14,764 nt of DNA, taken from positions 1 through 14,764 of the forward strand of contig CAJQJI010000100.1 of NCBI GenBank assembly GCA_905478675.1, in the 5' to 3' direction. The notes under the pieces were generated by a model. That model was not told the origin of the DNA. It was given only the letters and a program-made list of their open reading frames with translations, and did no database searches. The translations under genes and the position numbers were made by a program. This document shows, one piece after another, positions 1 through 7,441 of this stretch. Numbering within the stretch: the first letter of the stretch is position 1; each line of letters begins with the position of its first letter. This DNA comes from Candidatus Altimarinota bacterium (GTDB lineage: Bacteria; Patescibacteriota; Gracilibacteria; UBA4473).

Positions 1-66
1 TCCTAAGTACTTTTCAATGGTCTTCGCTTTGGCGGGAGACTCTACAATAACAAGATTCTTACTCAT
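1..66 (-). CDS. topA: DNA topoisomerase I, N-terminal 22 residues (cut by window edge)
   Basis: Read on the minus strand from an ATG at 66-64, the window's first bases encode an open frame starting MSKNLVIVESPAKAKTIEKY and running off the edge. This is the hallmark start of type IA topoisomerase I: a beta strand (LVIVESPAKA) opening the Toprim domain, with the conserved Glu (E9) of the active site, followed by the SPAKAKTI segment. The enzyme relaxes negatively supercoiled DNA in the cytoplasm. Only about 3% of the protein is present, so its length and C-terminal zinc fingers cannot be judged. There is no Shine-Dalgarno site ahead of the ATG. A weak promoter-like pair sits immediately upstream, so the message may be nearly leaderless. 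The gene is divergent from the HD-domain gene at 214. The family call is very secure despite the short length, because this N-terminus is highly distinctive. Confidence 0.9.
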   Translation of the reverse strand, partial: MSKNLVIVESPAKAKTIEKYLG

Positions 67-75
67 ATTACAGGA

Positions 76-104
76 TTGATAATTCGAAACACAGGCTAGA
101 GCAA
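76..104 (-). promoter_or_regulatory. Weak candidate promoter of topA, close to the ATG
   Basis: On the minus strand, TTGCTC (104-99) and TATCAA (81-76) are separated by 17 bases. They match the sigma70 consensus hexamers at 3/6 and 4/6. Only 9 bases separate the -10 from the topA ATG, so the transcript would begin about 2-3 bases before the start codon. The match is weak on its own. It is listed because the same geometry recurs at other genes in this window. Confidence 0.3.
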
Positions 105-204
105 AAATTTAATTTGGCAAAACAACTCGTTTTTTTGACCAAGACGAAGGTTTCATTTTATTGCATATTATGATAAAATAAAATAATATAAAAATAGATA
201 AATA

Positions 205-210
205 GAAGGA
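205..210 (+). promoter_or_regulatory. Shine-Dalgarno-like site of the HD-domain gene
   Basis: GAAGGA lies 3 bases before the ATG at 214, after a long A/T-rich stretch (about 150-204). The spacing is short but this is the only purine-rich ribosome binding site near the start, and it supports that start. Most other genes here lack such a site. TATGAT at 169-174 could be a -10 element, but I see no convincing -35 for it. Confidence 0.45.
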
Positions 211-213
211 TAG

Positions 214-1428
214 ATGAAACAATCTTATAATGAATTCCCAGAAAGCCTTGAAGAAACAAAATTCCCACCGTTTTTTGAAAGTTTAGCGGCTCAGGAATCC
301 TTACCCGATAAGGTATCAATTGGTCTTGAAGAACAGCAAGAAATTGAAGATTGGATTTGGGACAATGTTTTTAGAAAAGAAGCTGTAGGACAAAAAGGCG
401 CTTGGCTGTACGATCATATGGAAAAAACTTCTAGAGTTTTAGAAAGCGCGGGCATAAATCGTCACGATTTCGAACATGTAAAAACCGTTATGATTAACGC
501 TTGCGCTATTTTTCTAGGCACCCAAGGCTTATATTTAAAAAATCGCTACGATCTAAATACTCCAAACGGACGCGATCAACTATTTGAAAAACTGAGCATC
601 GTAGCTATTTCCGCACTTTTTCACGATATTGGCTATTTAGAATGCATTGAAGACAAAGATAAATTTATAAAAGAAGACTTAGATAATCATCCATTACTTG
701 GCAGCGATGCGCTTTATAATTATGGACATCGTCGAATTGGTCGCCCTCTAAGACGAGCCCAAACACCAGAAAACCAGAAAACCGCACAATTAGTCGGAAA
801 ATTAATTAACCAGCTTTTTCAGCCAACTATCGCCAATACGATCCAAAAAATGGACGAAGCGCAGCTTTATAAAAACTTAAGGAAAGTTCGTTCTGGCATT
901 AGTTCTCACGACAGTCCAGAAAAGCAAGATGTTACGGAAGAAGCCGCCAAACTGGATAATATTGGTGGCGAAGCTATTTCTGTTTATTTGGCCGACAAAA
1001 CCCATATTGGTCAACGTTCATACGCAGGATGTAAGCCTGAATCAAAAGAAACGATTACCTCAGAGGATATAACCGTTTTACATGACCGAATCACTTATTT
1101 ATCAAAGGGCGAAACTTTTGAAATCACGTATGGGAAAAATGAGATTATCTTAAAAATAAAATTAGACGTTAAAATCCCCGATATCTACGCCGCAGAAGGC
1201 TATAACGAAGCCTCTTTTAAAGCCGATTTCCAACGAGGGTTCGCCAAACGATACCAACACACTCAAAAAGTCTTTAGACGCCTTATGCACCGAGAACACT
1301 TACAAAATGCCCCAGCTCGTTTAATCATTGAAGCCGACATAAATGGCGTCCCCCAAGAGGTGCTAAAAATTACAGAATCAACGATTCAACAAAAAAGTAA
1401 CAAACTCATGAAACAGATGAGGCCTTAA
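214..1428 (+). CDS. HD-domain (HDIG-type) metal-dependent phosphohydrolase-like protein, 404 aa
   Basis: Residues about 60-270 look like an HD superfamily domain: H88 in the first helix (HDFEHVKTV), the paired HDIG motif H137-D138-I-G, a later His-Asp (H232-D233, SSHDSPEK) and a final Asp in YLADKTH (D261). This H...HD...H...D order is that of metal-binding HD phosphohydrolases acting on phosphate esters such as nucleotides. The substrate cannot be read from sequence. There is no signal peptide or membrane segment, so it is probably cytoplasmic. The N-terminal 60 residues and the C-terminal part (about 285-404, predicted strands then helix, including FRRLMHREHLQ) match no domain I recognise. 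It is divergent from topA and is followed after 71 bases by the lipoprotein pair, which has its own promoter. The HD call is firm, the precise function is unknown. Confidence 0.75.
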   Translation: MKQSYNEFPESLEETKFPPFFESLAAQESLPDKVSIGLEEQQEIEDWIWDNVFRKEAVGQKGAWLYDHMEKTSRVLESAGINRHDFEHVKTVMINACAIFLGTQGLYLKNRYDLNTPNGRDQLFEKLSIVAISALFHDIGYLECIEDKDKFIKEDLDNHPLLGSDALYNYGHRRIGRPLRRAQTPENQKTAQLVGKLINQLFQPTIANTIQKMDEAQLYKNLRKVRSGISSHDSPEKQDVTEEAAKLDNIGGEAISVYLADKTHIGQRSYAGCKPESKETITSEDITVLHDRITYLSKGETFEITYGKNEIILKIKLDVKIPDIYAAEGYNEASFKADFQRGFAKRYQHTQKVFRRLMHREHLQNAPARLIIEADINGVPQEVLKITESTIQQKSNKLMKQMRP

Positions 1429-1447
1429 TTCCAACTGAACAAAAAAT

Positions 1448-1477
1448 TTGCACCAAAAACAATAAATAGTGTACTAT
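1448..1477 (+). promoter_or_regulatory. Candidate sigma70-type promoter for the lipoprotein pair
   Basis: TTGCAC (1448-1453) and TACTAT (1472-1477) are separated by 18 bases, in the 71-base gap after the HD-domain gene. They match TTGACA at 4/6 and TATAAT at 5/6. Initiation about 7 bases after the -10 would leave a leader of roughly 16 bases before the ATG at 1500. No Shine-Dalgarno sequence is visible in that leader. The promoter would serve both lipoprotein genes. Confidence 0.5.
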
Positions 1478-1499
1478 CACTCAGTAAAACAAATATAAC

Positions 1500-3296
1500 A
1501 TGGCTAAAACAAGCCTCGGCATCGGCACAAAATTATCAGCCCTCATTCTTAGTAGCCTGCTTCTAAGTGGTTGTTATAAGATAGAAATCAAGGAAACGCT
1601 TAACTTAGATGGAACCTCTGATTTAGCGGTAAAGATGGATATGACCGGCATTTACAATGCTATGACGGATGTAACCGAAAACTTAAGTGTTGATATTGCC
1701 GGCGCGGGGAGCTTAACCGAGGTCCCTATGGAAGAAGAGGGACCAGCCGTAGAAACCTATGAAAGTTGCAGTGATCCAGACTTACTTGCTAAATACGGCG
1801 CAGAAAAATTAGAAGGTCCTGAAAAAATTGTAACAATCTTGGATCTAGAAAAAGAAACGTCATGTACACCAAGTGAAACCGAAGGATTTATTGATATAAC
1901 CACTAAAGATACAGATAAAAAAACAGGTGAAATTATTTTCACTCAAACTATTGAGAGAAAAGCCGATACTTGTAATGATCCAGCCATTAAAGCTTTCTAC
2001 CAAGTAACTGATTTTTCTGAGCCAATTAAAGAAGAATACAAACTCGAACGAACGGTTGATATTAGTTGTAGCGATAGCAAAAAAGAAATCACCGTAAATA
2101 CGATTACCGTGTACGCCAACCAAACCGAGAAAAGTGAAACCGTAATCGAGTATTTCGCAAAACCAGAGCCAGAAGTGATTCCGGATATCACCCTTTCTGA
2201 GTTAGACGCCTTAACAAAAACCCCTGAAGAAATTGCCGCAGAAGAACAAGCCGAAAATATTGAAGTTTGTACCGAAATAGAGCAAAACCCAGATGAAATG
2301 CCCTTCTTCTTTACTGAGTGCGAAAACACCGCTTCAGGCATTGGAATCTTCCACTACTCCAAATACGACACCACTGGTTTCAAAATCTATGCAAACAAAA
2401 CAGTAACCTACAACATACAACCAGTGACTAAGCCTATTAATAACAACCTTGAATCAGGTTTAAGTAATAATACAGGGGATGATTCAGTCCCAATGGATAT
2501 GGACCCAAGTCTCATGGGGATTGAAATGAATTACGTCTTGGTTTCGCCTTGGCCAATCCTAGAATACACGGCGGGTGAATTAGAAGACGCCAATACGCTT
2601 CGAATTGATTTATTAAAACTCGAAGAAGGGACGCCTTTAACCGTCACATTAGACACAGACGGAAGCACTCTTAGTTTAGTATCGGTTGGCACTCAATTAC
2701 AAATTGACCGACTTATTAAAAGTTTAGAAGAAAAACTAACCACGTCTGAAGCTCCGGTTGAAAAACAAGTAGAATATATTTTTTACCTTTCTAACAAAAT
2801 TCAACGCCTAGCTGAAATAAAACCAAGTCAACAAGTAGCCCTTGGGTACTTACAAACGAAACTAATTGAGCTCTCTAATGATTTACAAATTGATCCTTTA
2901 GCCGAGCTAGAAGCTGATTTTCTAAAAGAGCTTGATGCTTTCGGAGAAGAAGTCTTAAGTAGCCAAGAAGAAGCTCTTGAGGATCAAAGCAAAGCCCTTG
3001 AAGCGGAAGCCGCCGAAGAAGACGAAGAAACGGTTGTCGAAACCGAAACTGAGACCGAAGTGAGCACACCTAAAGAGCTTTTAACGGAGCCCGTTACTCC
3101 TAGCGTTAAAGAAGAACCAGACATCGTAGAAGAAGAAACCGAGGAAAGTGAAGAAGCCACGCTTCTTGGCGAAGATGACGACAATGGCGATGAAGAAGAA
3201 AACCTCGATGAGGAGGAAAATTTAGACGAAGACGAAGAAGAAACATTTGAAGAAGACGAAGAAGATTTTGCGGATCAAGGGATTGTTTTAGAATAG
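1500..3296 (+). CDS. Lipoprotein with LppM/DUF3153-like features and a long acidic tail, 598 aa
   Basis: The N-terminus is a type II signal peptide: K-rich start, hydrophobic segment, and lipobox LLSGC with the lipidated Cys at residue 25. The start CYKIEIKETLNLDGTSDL, followed by beta-rich sequence, recalls lipoproteins of the LppM/DUF3153 type; that resemblance is an inference from pattern. Residues about 85-275 carry seven Cys (90, 122, 158, 190, 257, 274 and the lipobox 25), which could pair in an extracytoplasmic setting. A core at about 345-458, including VSPWPILEY and GYLQTKLIEL, is shared with the next gene, so the two are tandem paralogues. Residues about 486-598 are a low-complexity Glu/Asp tail, densest at 538-590. 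The stop is 10 bases before the neighbour's ATG, so the two form an operon. The start is the ATG just before the signal peptide; no ribosome site is visible. Molecular function is unknown. Confidence 0.8.
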   Translation: MAKTSLGIGTKLSALILSSLLLSGCYKIEIKETLNLDGTSDLAVKMDMTGIYNAMTDVTENLSVDIAGAGSLTEVPMEEEGPAVETYESCSDPDLLAKYGAEKLEGPEKIVTILDLEKETSCTPSETEGFIDITTKDTDKKTGEIIFTQTIERKADTCNDPAIKAFYQVTDFSEPIKEEYKLERTVDISCSDSKKEITVNTITVYANQTEKSETVIEYFAKPEPEVIPDITLSELDALTKTPEEIAAEEQAENIEVCTEIEQNPDEMPFFFTECENTASGIGIFHYSKYDTTGFKIYANKTVTYNIQPVTKPINNNLESGLSNNTGDDSVPMDMDPSLMGIEMNYVLVSPWPILEYTAGELEDANTLRIDLLKLEEGTPLTVTLDTDGSTLSLVSVGTQLQIDRLIKSLEEKLTTSEAPVEKQVEYIFYLSNKIQRLAEIKPSQQVALGYLQTKLIELSNDLQIDPLAELEADFLKELDAFGEEVLSSQEEALEDQSKALEAEAAEEDEETVVETETETEVSTPKELLTEPVTPSVKEEPDIVEEETEESEEATLLGEDDDNGDEEENLDEEENLDEDEEETFEEDEEDFADQGIVLE

Positions 3297-3306
3297 CCTG
3301 GAGCAT

Positions 3307-4467
3307 ATGACATCAACAAACCTGAATTCAAAAACTACATTTCAATTTTTAAGCTTTGGCTTAGTAATCCTTTCTTTAACTGGCTGTGTTAAACTAGATT
3401 ACACCGAAACACTTAATAAAAACGGTACTTCCAGCGTTATATATGATATTGAAGTAGTGGAAGCAGAAGACACGCAGAAAAATGAAGTCATTTCTTTTAA
3501 TGTCGATAACAATAATTTTTGTGACGGAATCAACGAAACAGAATTAGCCTCGAACGGAGGAATTGTGAGAAAATGTATTAATCAAAGTAAAACAAAGGGT
3601 CGGTTAGAAATAGATAAATACGATTTCAGCTTTGCTCTAAGTCAGGCAAGTGATGGAATTTTAACTTACAATTTAAGAGAAGTATTTAATTCGTATGGGA
3701 ACGGCAGCGCGCCCTCAGAACAAGATAAAGTACTGGCAGAAATGATGACCGACACAGGAGCAAGCTTGAAGTACACTCTAATTTCCCCTTGGCCAATTTT
3801 AAGCCACACCCACGGAGAGAAAGTGACTGAAAACCGCTTAAACATTGATTGGTTCAAAATTCCTAGCGACGAAGCCGTAGAAGTTAAATTAGACGCTCGA
3901 GGCGAAAAAATTCTAATTTTAAACCAACCCGTCAAAGCAAAAATCGAAAGTATGGTAAAAGGCTTAGAAACCAAACTAAAGGCGGCGAATATCAGCAATG
4001 AAATTAAAAATAAATATTTAGAATCCGTCATCGATAAAATTCATCTTTACAGTGAAAGAGCCCCAGAAAAAGAGATTTATTTAGGCTATTTAGAACAAAA
4101 ATTAATTGAGCTCAAGCCGGAAGCAACAGCGAACTTCAACTCTGAACTACCAGCCTTGGTAAGAAATAGCGCCACCATTATTAAAACCACTCGTGCCGTT
4201 GAGTTTATTTCAAGCTTCATCCTTAATAGCGCTGAGATAAAATCTACTTTAAAAAGTGAAGCCGCATATGAACTCCCTGCCGACCTACTTTGGTATGGAC
4301 ACACCAGTGATGGCAAAAACTTCTTTTTCTTGGGCTGTAATACCACAACTAATGAAGCCGTAACCGATGGAACTACAGAAAGTACCACCGCGGTTAAAGC
4401 CAATGTGCAAATATGCAGTCAGCAGCCAATCAAAGTCGAAAATCACACGGTCTTCAAAATACAATAG
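3307..4467 (+). CDS. Lipoprotein, paralogue of the preceding gene, 386 aa
   Basis: A signal peptide with lipobox LSLTGC places the lipidated Cys at residue 27. The mature start CVKLDYTETLNKNGTSSV aligns with the preceding protein's start (ETLN and GTS in register), and the core at 156-269 aligns with its 345-458: YTLISPWPILSH against YVLVSPWPILEY, and GYLEQKLIELK against GYLQTKLIELS. This points to tandem duplication followed by strong divergence. This copy lacks the Cys-rich middle region and the acidic tail. It instead has a C-terminal extension (about 275-386) with two Cys (344, 370) that could form a disulfide. GGAG at 3300-3303 is a weak ribosome site. The gene is convergent with xth, with only 7 bases between their stops. 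The protein is probably anchored on the outer face of the membrane; its function is not known. Confidence 0.8.
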   Translation: MTSTNLNSKTTFQFLSFGLVILSLTGCVKLDYTETLNKNGTSSVIYDIEVVEAEDTQKNEVISFNVDNNNFCDGINETELASNGGIVRKCINQSKTKGRLEIDKYDFSFALSQASDGILTYNLREVFNSYGNGSAPSEQDKVLAEMMTDTGASLKYTLISPWPILSHTHGEKVTENRLNIDWFKIPSDEAVEVKLDARGEKILILNQPVKAKIESMVKGLETKLKAANISNEIKNKYLESVIDKIHLYSERAPEKEIYLGYLEQKLIELKPEATANFNSELPALVRNSATIIKTTRAVEFISSFILNSAEIKSTLKSEAAYELPADLLWYGHTSDGKNFFFLGCNTTTNEAVTDGTTESTTAVKANVQICSQQPIKVENHTVFKIQ

Positions 4468-4474
4468 CTAAGTT

Positions 4475-5269
4475 TTATATCTCTAAAACCACCGGGCAAT
4501 GATCACTCCCCATTTGCTCGGTTAAATATTCAACCTTTTTAACGGTTTTAAGTAACGGCTCATCAATCCAAAAATAATCAATCCGCCAACCAACATTACG
4601 GCTACGAGATCGACTTATTAAGTGCCACCAAGAATAAACATCTATCGTTTTTGGGTTGAGATCACGCCACGCGTCCACCCAGCCATTTTTAGCCCATAAA
4701 TCAAGGTAGGCACGTTCTTTTGGGTGAAACCCAATCTTACCATCATTATCCTTCGGACGCGCCAAATCAATGGCGTTATGAGCACAATTTACATCCCCAG
4801 CCCAAATTACTTGGCGCCCACTAACGCGAATCGTATTTACATAATTCAACCAGGCTTCATAAAACTGTAACTTATGCTGCCAGGCTTCATCCGATTTACC
4901 ACCATTAGGAAAATAAGAACCCAGCACACTAAAAAGTTTTCCTTCTAATTCAAAATCTAACCGAGCCACTCGCCCCTCATTTGCGACCGGGTCACCAGGC
5001 ATTCCTTCAATAAATTCAAATCCGGACAATCTTTTTTGCAGCGCATCTTTCAACCAAATACTCACCCCTGAATACCCCGCTTTTTCCGCCGAAACATAGA
5101 ACTTATTATAATCTGGATAAACGGTCTCGAGGAACTCAACTTGCTCCGGCTTCGACTTTGTTTCTTGCAACAACAAAATATCAGGGGAATGTTCGTTCAG
5201 AAACTCGCCCAAAAATTCTTTGCGCTCTACCGCACGCAATCCATTTACATTCCAACTAACAATCCTCAT
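4475..5269 (-). CDS. xth: Exodeoxyribonuclease III / AP endonuclease, 264 aa
   Basis: This is a full-length member of the ExoIII family of the EEP (exonuclease-endonuclease-phosphatase) fold. It would cut DNA at abasic sites and degrade 3' ends of duplex DNA in base excision repair. Visible motifs in order are WNVNGLR (N7), LLLQETK with the metal-binding Glu (E36), GSYFPNG with the catalytic Tyr region (Y119), AGDVNCAH with D159 and N161, NVGWRIDYFWID (D231) and the terminal GSDHCPV with the catalytic Asp-His pair (D256, H257). All key residues are present and the length matches the family (about 250-270). The start ATG overlaps the stop of the upstream His-rich gene as ATGA, indicating translational coupling. 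The assignment is very secure. Confidence 0.95.
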   Translation of the reverse strand: MRIVSWNVNGLRAVERKEFLGEFLNEHSPDILLLQETKSKPEQVEFLETVYPDYNKFYVSAEKAGYSGVSIWLKDALQKRLSGFEFIEGMPGDPVANEGRVARLDFELEGKLFSVLGSYFPNGGKSDEAWQHKLQFYEAWLNYVNTIRVSGRQVIWAGDVNCAHNAIDLARPKDNDGKIGFHPKERAYLDLWAKNGWVDAWRDLNPKTIDVYSWWHLISRSRSRNVGWRIDYFWIDEPLLKTVKKVEYLTEQMGSDHCPVVLEI

Positions 5270-5727
5270 ACAATGCGTTTTTTAGCGCCTATTTTAGAAT
5301 CCAATAAACACATCCCCACACGGGCTGAAAATACATTCGCTAAATGAAAAGGATGATGGGTTTTAATGTCTTTCAAATGGCTAAAATCACGCTTATGCCA
5401 AGGCTTTCCATGGCGCAACGAACACCAGGCCATATACCCTAAAACGTCCACAAAAAAATGAACCAAACCGAGCAAATAATGTCGGTTTAAATTTCCAAAA
5501 TCACAATGTAATTCTACAAATTCATCAAACTTAACGGCATGCCAGTGCCGTAAGCGGTCGGTGCTTCTCCAGGTAGGGCGCCACCAATGAAATACCGTTT
5601 TAGTTGGCTTAAATCTATGTTTTATACGCTCAAAGTCATCATGATGAATCACAATGTGCCGCTTCATTTTAGTATATGAATGCAACTCATAGCAGTGAAT
5701 AAACCGACTTAATTCCTGAAAGCTCAT
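5266..5727 (-). CDS. Unknown His-rich protein coupled to xth, 153 aa
   Basis: I do not recognise this family. The sequence is compact, basic and strikingly rich in histidine (18 of 153 residues) and in Trp/Phe/Tyr. Clusters include IVIHHDD (about 26-32), FHWWRPTW, LRHWHAV and THHPFH near the C-terminus. Distributed His with Asp/Glu (HHDDFE, ELHCDF) could mean metal binding or an HD-like helical fold, but no established motif is clear. There is no signal peptide; a moderately hydrophobic stretch (about 89-104) is probably a buried helix. Its stop overlaps the xth ATG (ATGA), so the two are translated together, which makes a nucleic-acid-related role possible but unproven. A promoter-like pair ends 9 bases before its ATG, with no Shine-Dalgarno site. 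Confidence 0.7.
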   Translation of the reverse strand: MSFQELSRFIHCYELHSYTKMKRHIVIHHDDFERIKHRFKPTKTVFHWWRPTWRSTDRLRHWHAVKFDEFVELHCDFGNLNRHYLLGLVHFFVDVLGYMAWCSLRHGKPWHKRDFSHLKDIKTHHPFHLANVFSARVGMCLLDSKIGAKKRIV

Positions 5728-5736
5728 TTGACCACA

Positions 5737-5765
5737 ACTTTACACTAAAACGCCCTATAAATCAA
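5737..5765 (-). promoter_or_regulatory. Candidate promoter of the His-rich/xth operon, nearly leaderless
   Basis: On the minus strand, TTGATT (5765-5760) and TAAAGT (5742-5737) are 17 bases apart, each matching consensus at 4/6. Nine bases separate the -10 from the ATG at 5727. The transcript would therefore start about 2-3 bases before the start codon, consistent with the lack of a ribosome site. Confidence 0.45.
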
Positions 5766-5793
5766 AAAACTAACGTTGCCAACCTTACACGTT
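5764..5793 (-). terminator. Weak hairpin plus T-run after the hydrolase gene
   Basis: Reading the minus strand, AACGT (5793-5789) can pair with ACGTT (5776-5772), followed within two bases by a run of six T (5769-5764). It lies 6 bases after the hydrolase stop. The stem is only 5 pairs with a 12-base loop, so termination would be weak at best. It abuts the candidate -35 of the next gene. Confidence 0.3.
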
Positions 5794-5799
5794 CAAAGT

Positions 5800-6390
5800 T
5801 TAAGTATTTTTCAAGTTTTCTATTAGTTCTGGAAAATCAGGCTGAAGAAAATGATTTCGATTTGTAAAAATATAAGTTTTAGCCGCTGGTAACGCCTGCC
5901 GGTATTGCTCAAAATCCTTAAAATCTACCACAAAATCATCGCGCGAGTGATAAAGACAAACCACATATTCTTTAAGCTTTCCTGGAAAATTTTCTAACAG
6001 CCAAAACCCGCCGTCTAAGCCATAACAACCCGCGATTAAATGTACTGCCTTAACCCTCACCGGCATTTCATTTTCAGCTAAATACTTCGCCAAAAAATTC
6101 GCCCCTAAACTCCACCCTACAAGCATAATTCCATCTTCAAAAGTAGGAAACTGACATTCAAACTGCCTCGCCCAAGCGGCATATTGAGCGTTATATTTAG
6201 CCGGCATTTTTAATTTTATAACCTCAAATTCAGGCAAATGTTCGGCCAATGAATCCGGCCATTTTTTAGTTCGTCTTTTCCAAAAAAAGAGCCGTTTAAG
6301 CACGACGTTTTTCCCCCAATTTTTAGCCCCTTCAAAGAAACTATCAAACGCATCCCCTCCATGAATATACACAATTTGAGGTTTTTTCAT
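5800..6390 (-). CDS. RBBP9/YdeN-like alpha/beta serine hydrolase, 196 aa
   Basis: This is a small single-domain alpha/beta hydrolase. Strand 1 ends in IVYIHGGD (HGG, oxyanion region). The nucleophile elbow is VGWSLGAN, with Ser94 in GWSLG. The acid is probably Asp151 or Asp152 in YHSRDDFVV, and the catalytic His is H180 in NRNHFLQPDFPEL. That arrangement and length fit the RBBP9/YdeN family of short serine hydrolases, whose substrates are mostly unknown. There is an insertion at about 22-50, rich in Trp/Lys/Arg (LFFWKRRTKKWP), before the second strand. It has no signal peptide. Its ATG overlaps the stop of the NifS-like gene upstream (ATGA), so the two are probably translated together. A cap or lid domain is absent. 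The fold is confident; the substrate is not known. Confidence 0.82.
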   Translation of the reverse strand: MKKPQIVYIHGGDAFDSFFEGAKNWGKNVVLKRLFFWKRRTKKWPDSLAEHLPEFEVIKLKMPAKYNAQYAAWARQFECQFPTFEDGIMLVGWSLGANFLAKYLAENEMPVRVKAVHLIAGCYGLDGGFWLLENFPGKLKEYVVCLYHSRDDFVVDFKDFEQYRQALPAAKTYIFTNRNHFLQPDFPELIENLKNT

Positions 6391-7439
6391 TTTCTTAGTT
6401 CCGCTACGTAATGGACTAAAATTTCACAAAAATCACTTACCGCTTCATCGGTTAAAAATTGATGCAATGAAATACGAACCGGATACTGCCAAACCGGGTC
6501 TGGTTCAATATATTTAATAACATTCGTCGGAGACATAATATCGCTCGTACAGGCCGAACCGGTAGAAACACAAATTGATTCTTCTTTAGAAAGCACCGCC
6601 ATAAGTTCTGAACCACGCACCCCTTTAAAGGCGACATTTATTAATCCTGTGACTCGAGGCGAAGCTTCAGCCTGAAATTTAAAATCTGGAATATTGGTCG
6701 AAATACTTTCTCGAATTTGGTTTTCCCAAATAGCAAATTGCTGTTTCTGCGATTCGTGGTGTTGGTTCCATAATTCAAAGGCTTTCGCCGTCGCTGCGAC
6801 CAAATAAGGACTTTTAGTATGAGTATCTTTAGAAATTTCTGGCCACGCTTCCGGATTTTTAAGATATAAAATTCCAATATGTTTTGGCCCATAAAACTTT
6901 TGAGGCGTAAATATGCCCGCATCACAGTTTTTAAAATCAGGTTTTTCTCCTTTGGCAAAACTTTGTGAAAAATCTCGTAAAATAAAAGTCTCAGGAAACT
7001 GTGCACGTAAAGTATCCGCTTCATAAATTTGACCGGTCTCGGAATTAGCCGCCATTAAGGCCGCCAGCTTCGCATCTTTTGGCAAGCCGTTTAACGTCAC
7101 TGGATCAAAAATATTTGACGGTAGCAGTTCATCACGCACCGAACTATGTTCTACCGCTGAGCCCCATAGAGCCGCTTGCCCCCAGTGTTTACGAGCGGCC
7201 CATAAAACTCGACGTACCGCATCGGTCCCCGCGTAAGTCACGCTTAATTGTTCCCAGTTACAATCCAATGTTTTAGCCATAGTTTTCAAACTGTCATCAA
7301 TCAATTTTTGCGCCGCAAAACCAGCCGCATGATGAGAATTATTATTCCCTTCTAAATCTAAATGATCAATCATCACCTGTTTTACTTCCGGATGAAGTGG
7401 GGTCGAAGCCGCTGAATCAAAATAAGTTTGAAGGTTCAT
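6387..7439 (-). CDS. Divergent class V aminotransferase, NifS/IscS cysteine desulfurase-like, 350 aa
   Basis: Fold-type I PLP enzyme of the NifS/IscS group, which takes sulfur from cysteine for Fe-S clusters or tRNA thiolation. Visible signatures are FDSAASTPLH (8-16, usual LDNNATTP), NNNSHHAAG (32-40), VTYAGTDAVRR, AVEHSSV with the PLP-stacking His98, AANSETGQIY (N132, E134), LRDFSQSFAK (D156, Q159), the PLP lysine K181 in TPQKFYGP, and the catalytic Cys loop STGSAC (C297). Two things are odd. The residue before K181 is Gln where the family nearly always has His (SxHK). The usual RSGT(E/P)N segment that contacts phosphate is not recognisable around 205-220. At 350 residues it is also shorter than IscS (about 390-400). 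No IscU, SufU or thiolation gene is in view; an alpha/beta hydrolase is coupled to it. It may be a true desulfurase or a relative with changed chemistry. Confidence 0.8.
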   Translation of the reverse strand: MNLQTYFDSAASTPLHPEVKQVMIDHLDLEGNNNSHHAAGFAAQKLIDDSLKTMAKTLDCNWEQLSVTYAGTDAVRRVLWAARKHWGQAALWGSAVEHSSVRDELLPSNIFDPVTLNGLPKDAKLAALMAANSETGQIYEADTLRAQFPETFILRDFSQSFAKGEKPDFKNCDAGIFTPQKFYGPKHIGILYLKNPEAWPEISKDTHTKSPYLVAATAKAFELWNQHHESQKQQFAIWENQIRESISTNIPDFKFQAEASPRVTGLINVAFKGVRGSELMAVLSKEESICVSTGSACTSDIMSPTNVIKYIEPDPVWQYPVRISLHQFLTDEAVSDFCEILVHYVAELRK

Positions 7440-7441
7440 TA

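Noticed and set aside
2875..3306. Open frames on the minus strand opposite the acidic tail of the first lipoprotein
   Set aside because: They arise from the low-complexity GA-rich coding tract read backward (Leu/Ser/Arg-rich translations) and have no start signal or recognisable protein.
4468..4474. Bidirectional terminator between the convergent lipoprotein and xth genes
   Set aside because: Only 7 bases separate the stops and I find no stem with flanking A/T runs there.
6641..7024. A 127-codon minus-strand open frame inside the NifS-like gene
   Set aside because: It overlaps the conserved PLP-enzyme coding sequence in another frame and has a biased Leu/Lys/Arg/Ile composition typical of an out-of-frame reading.
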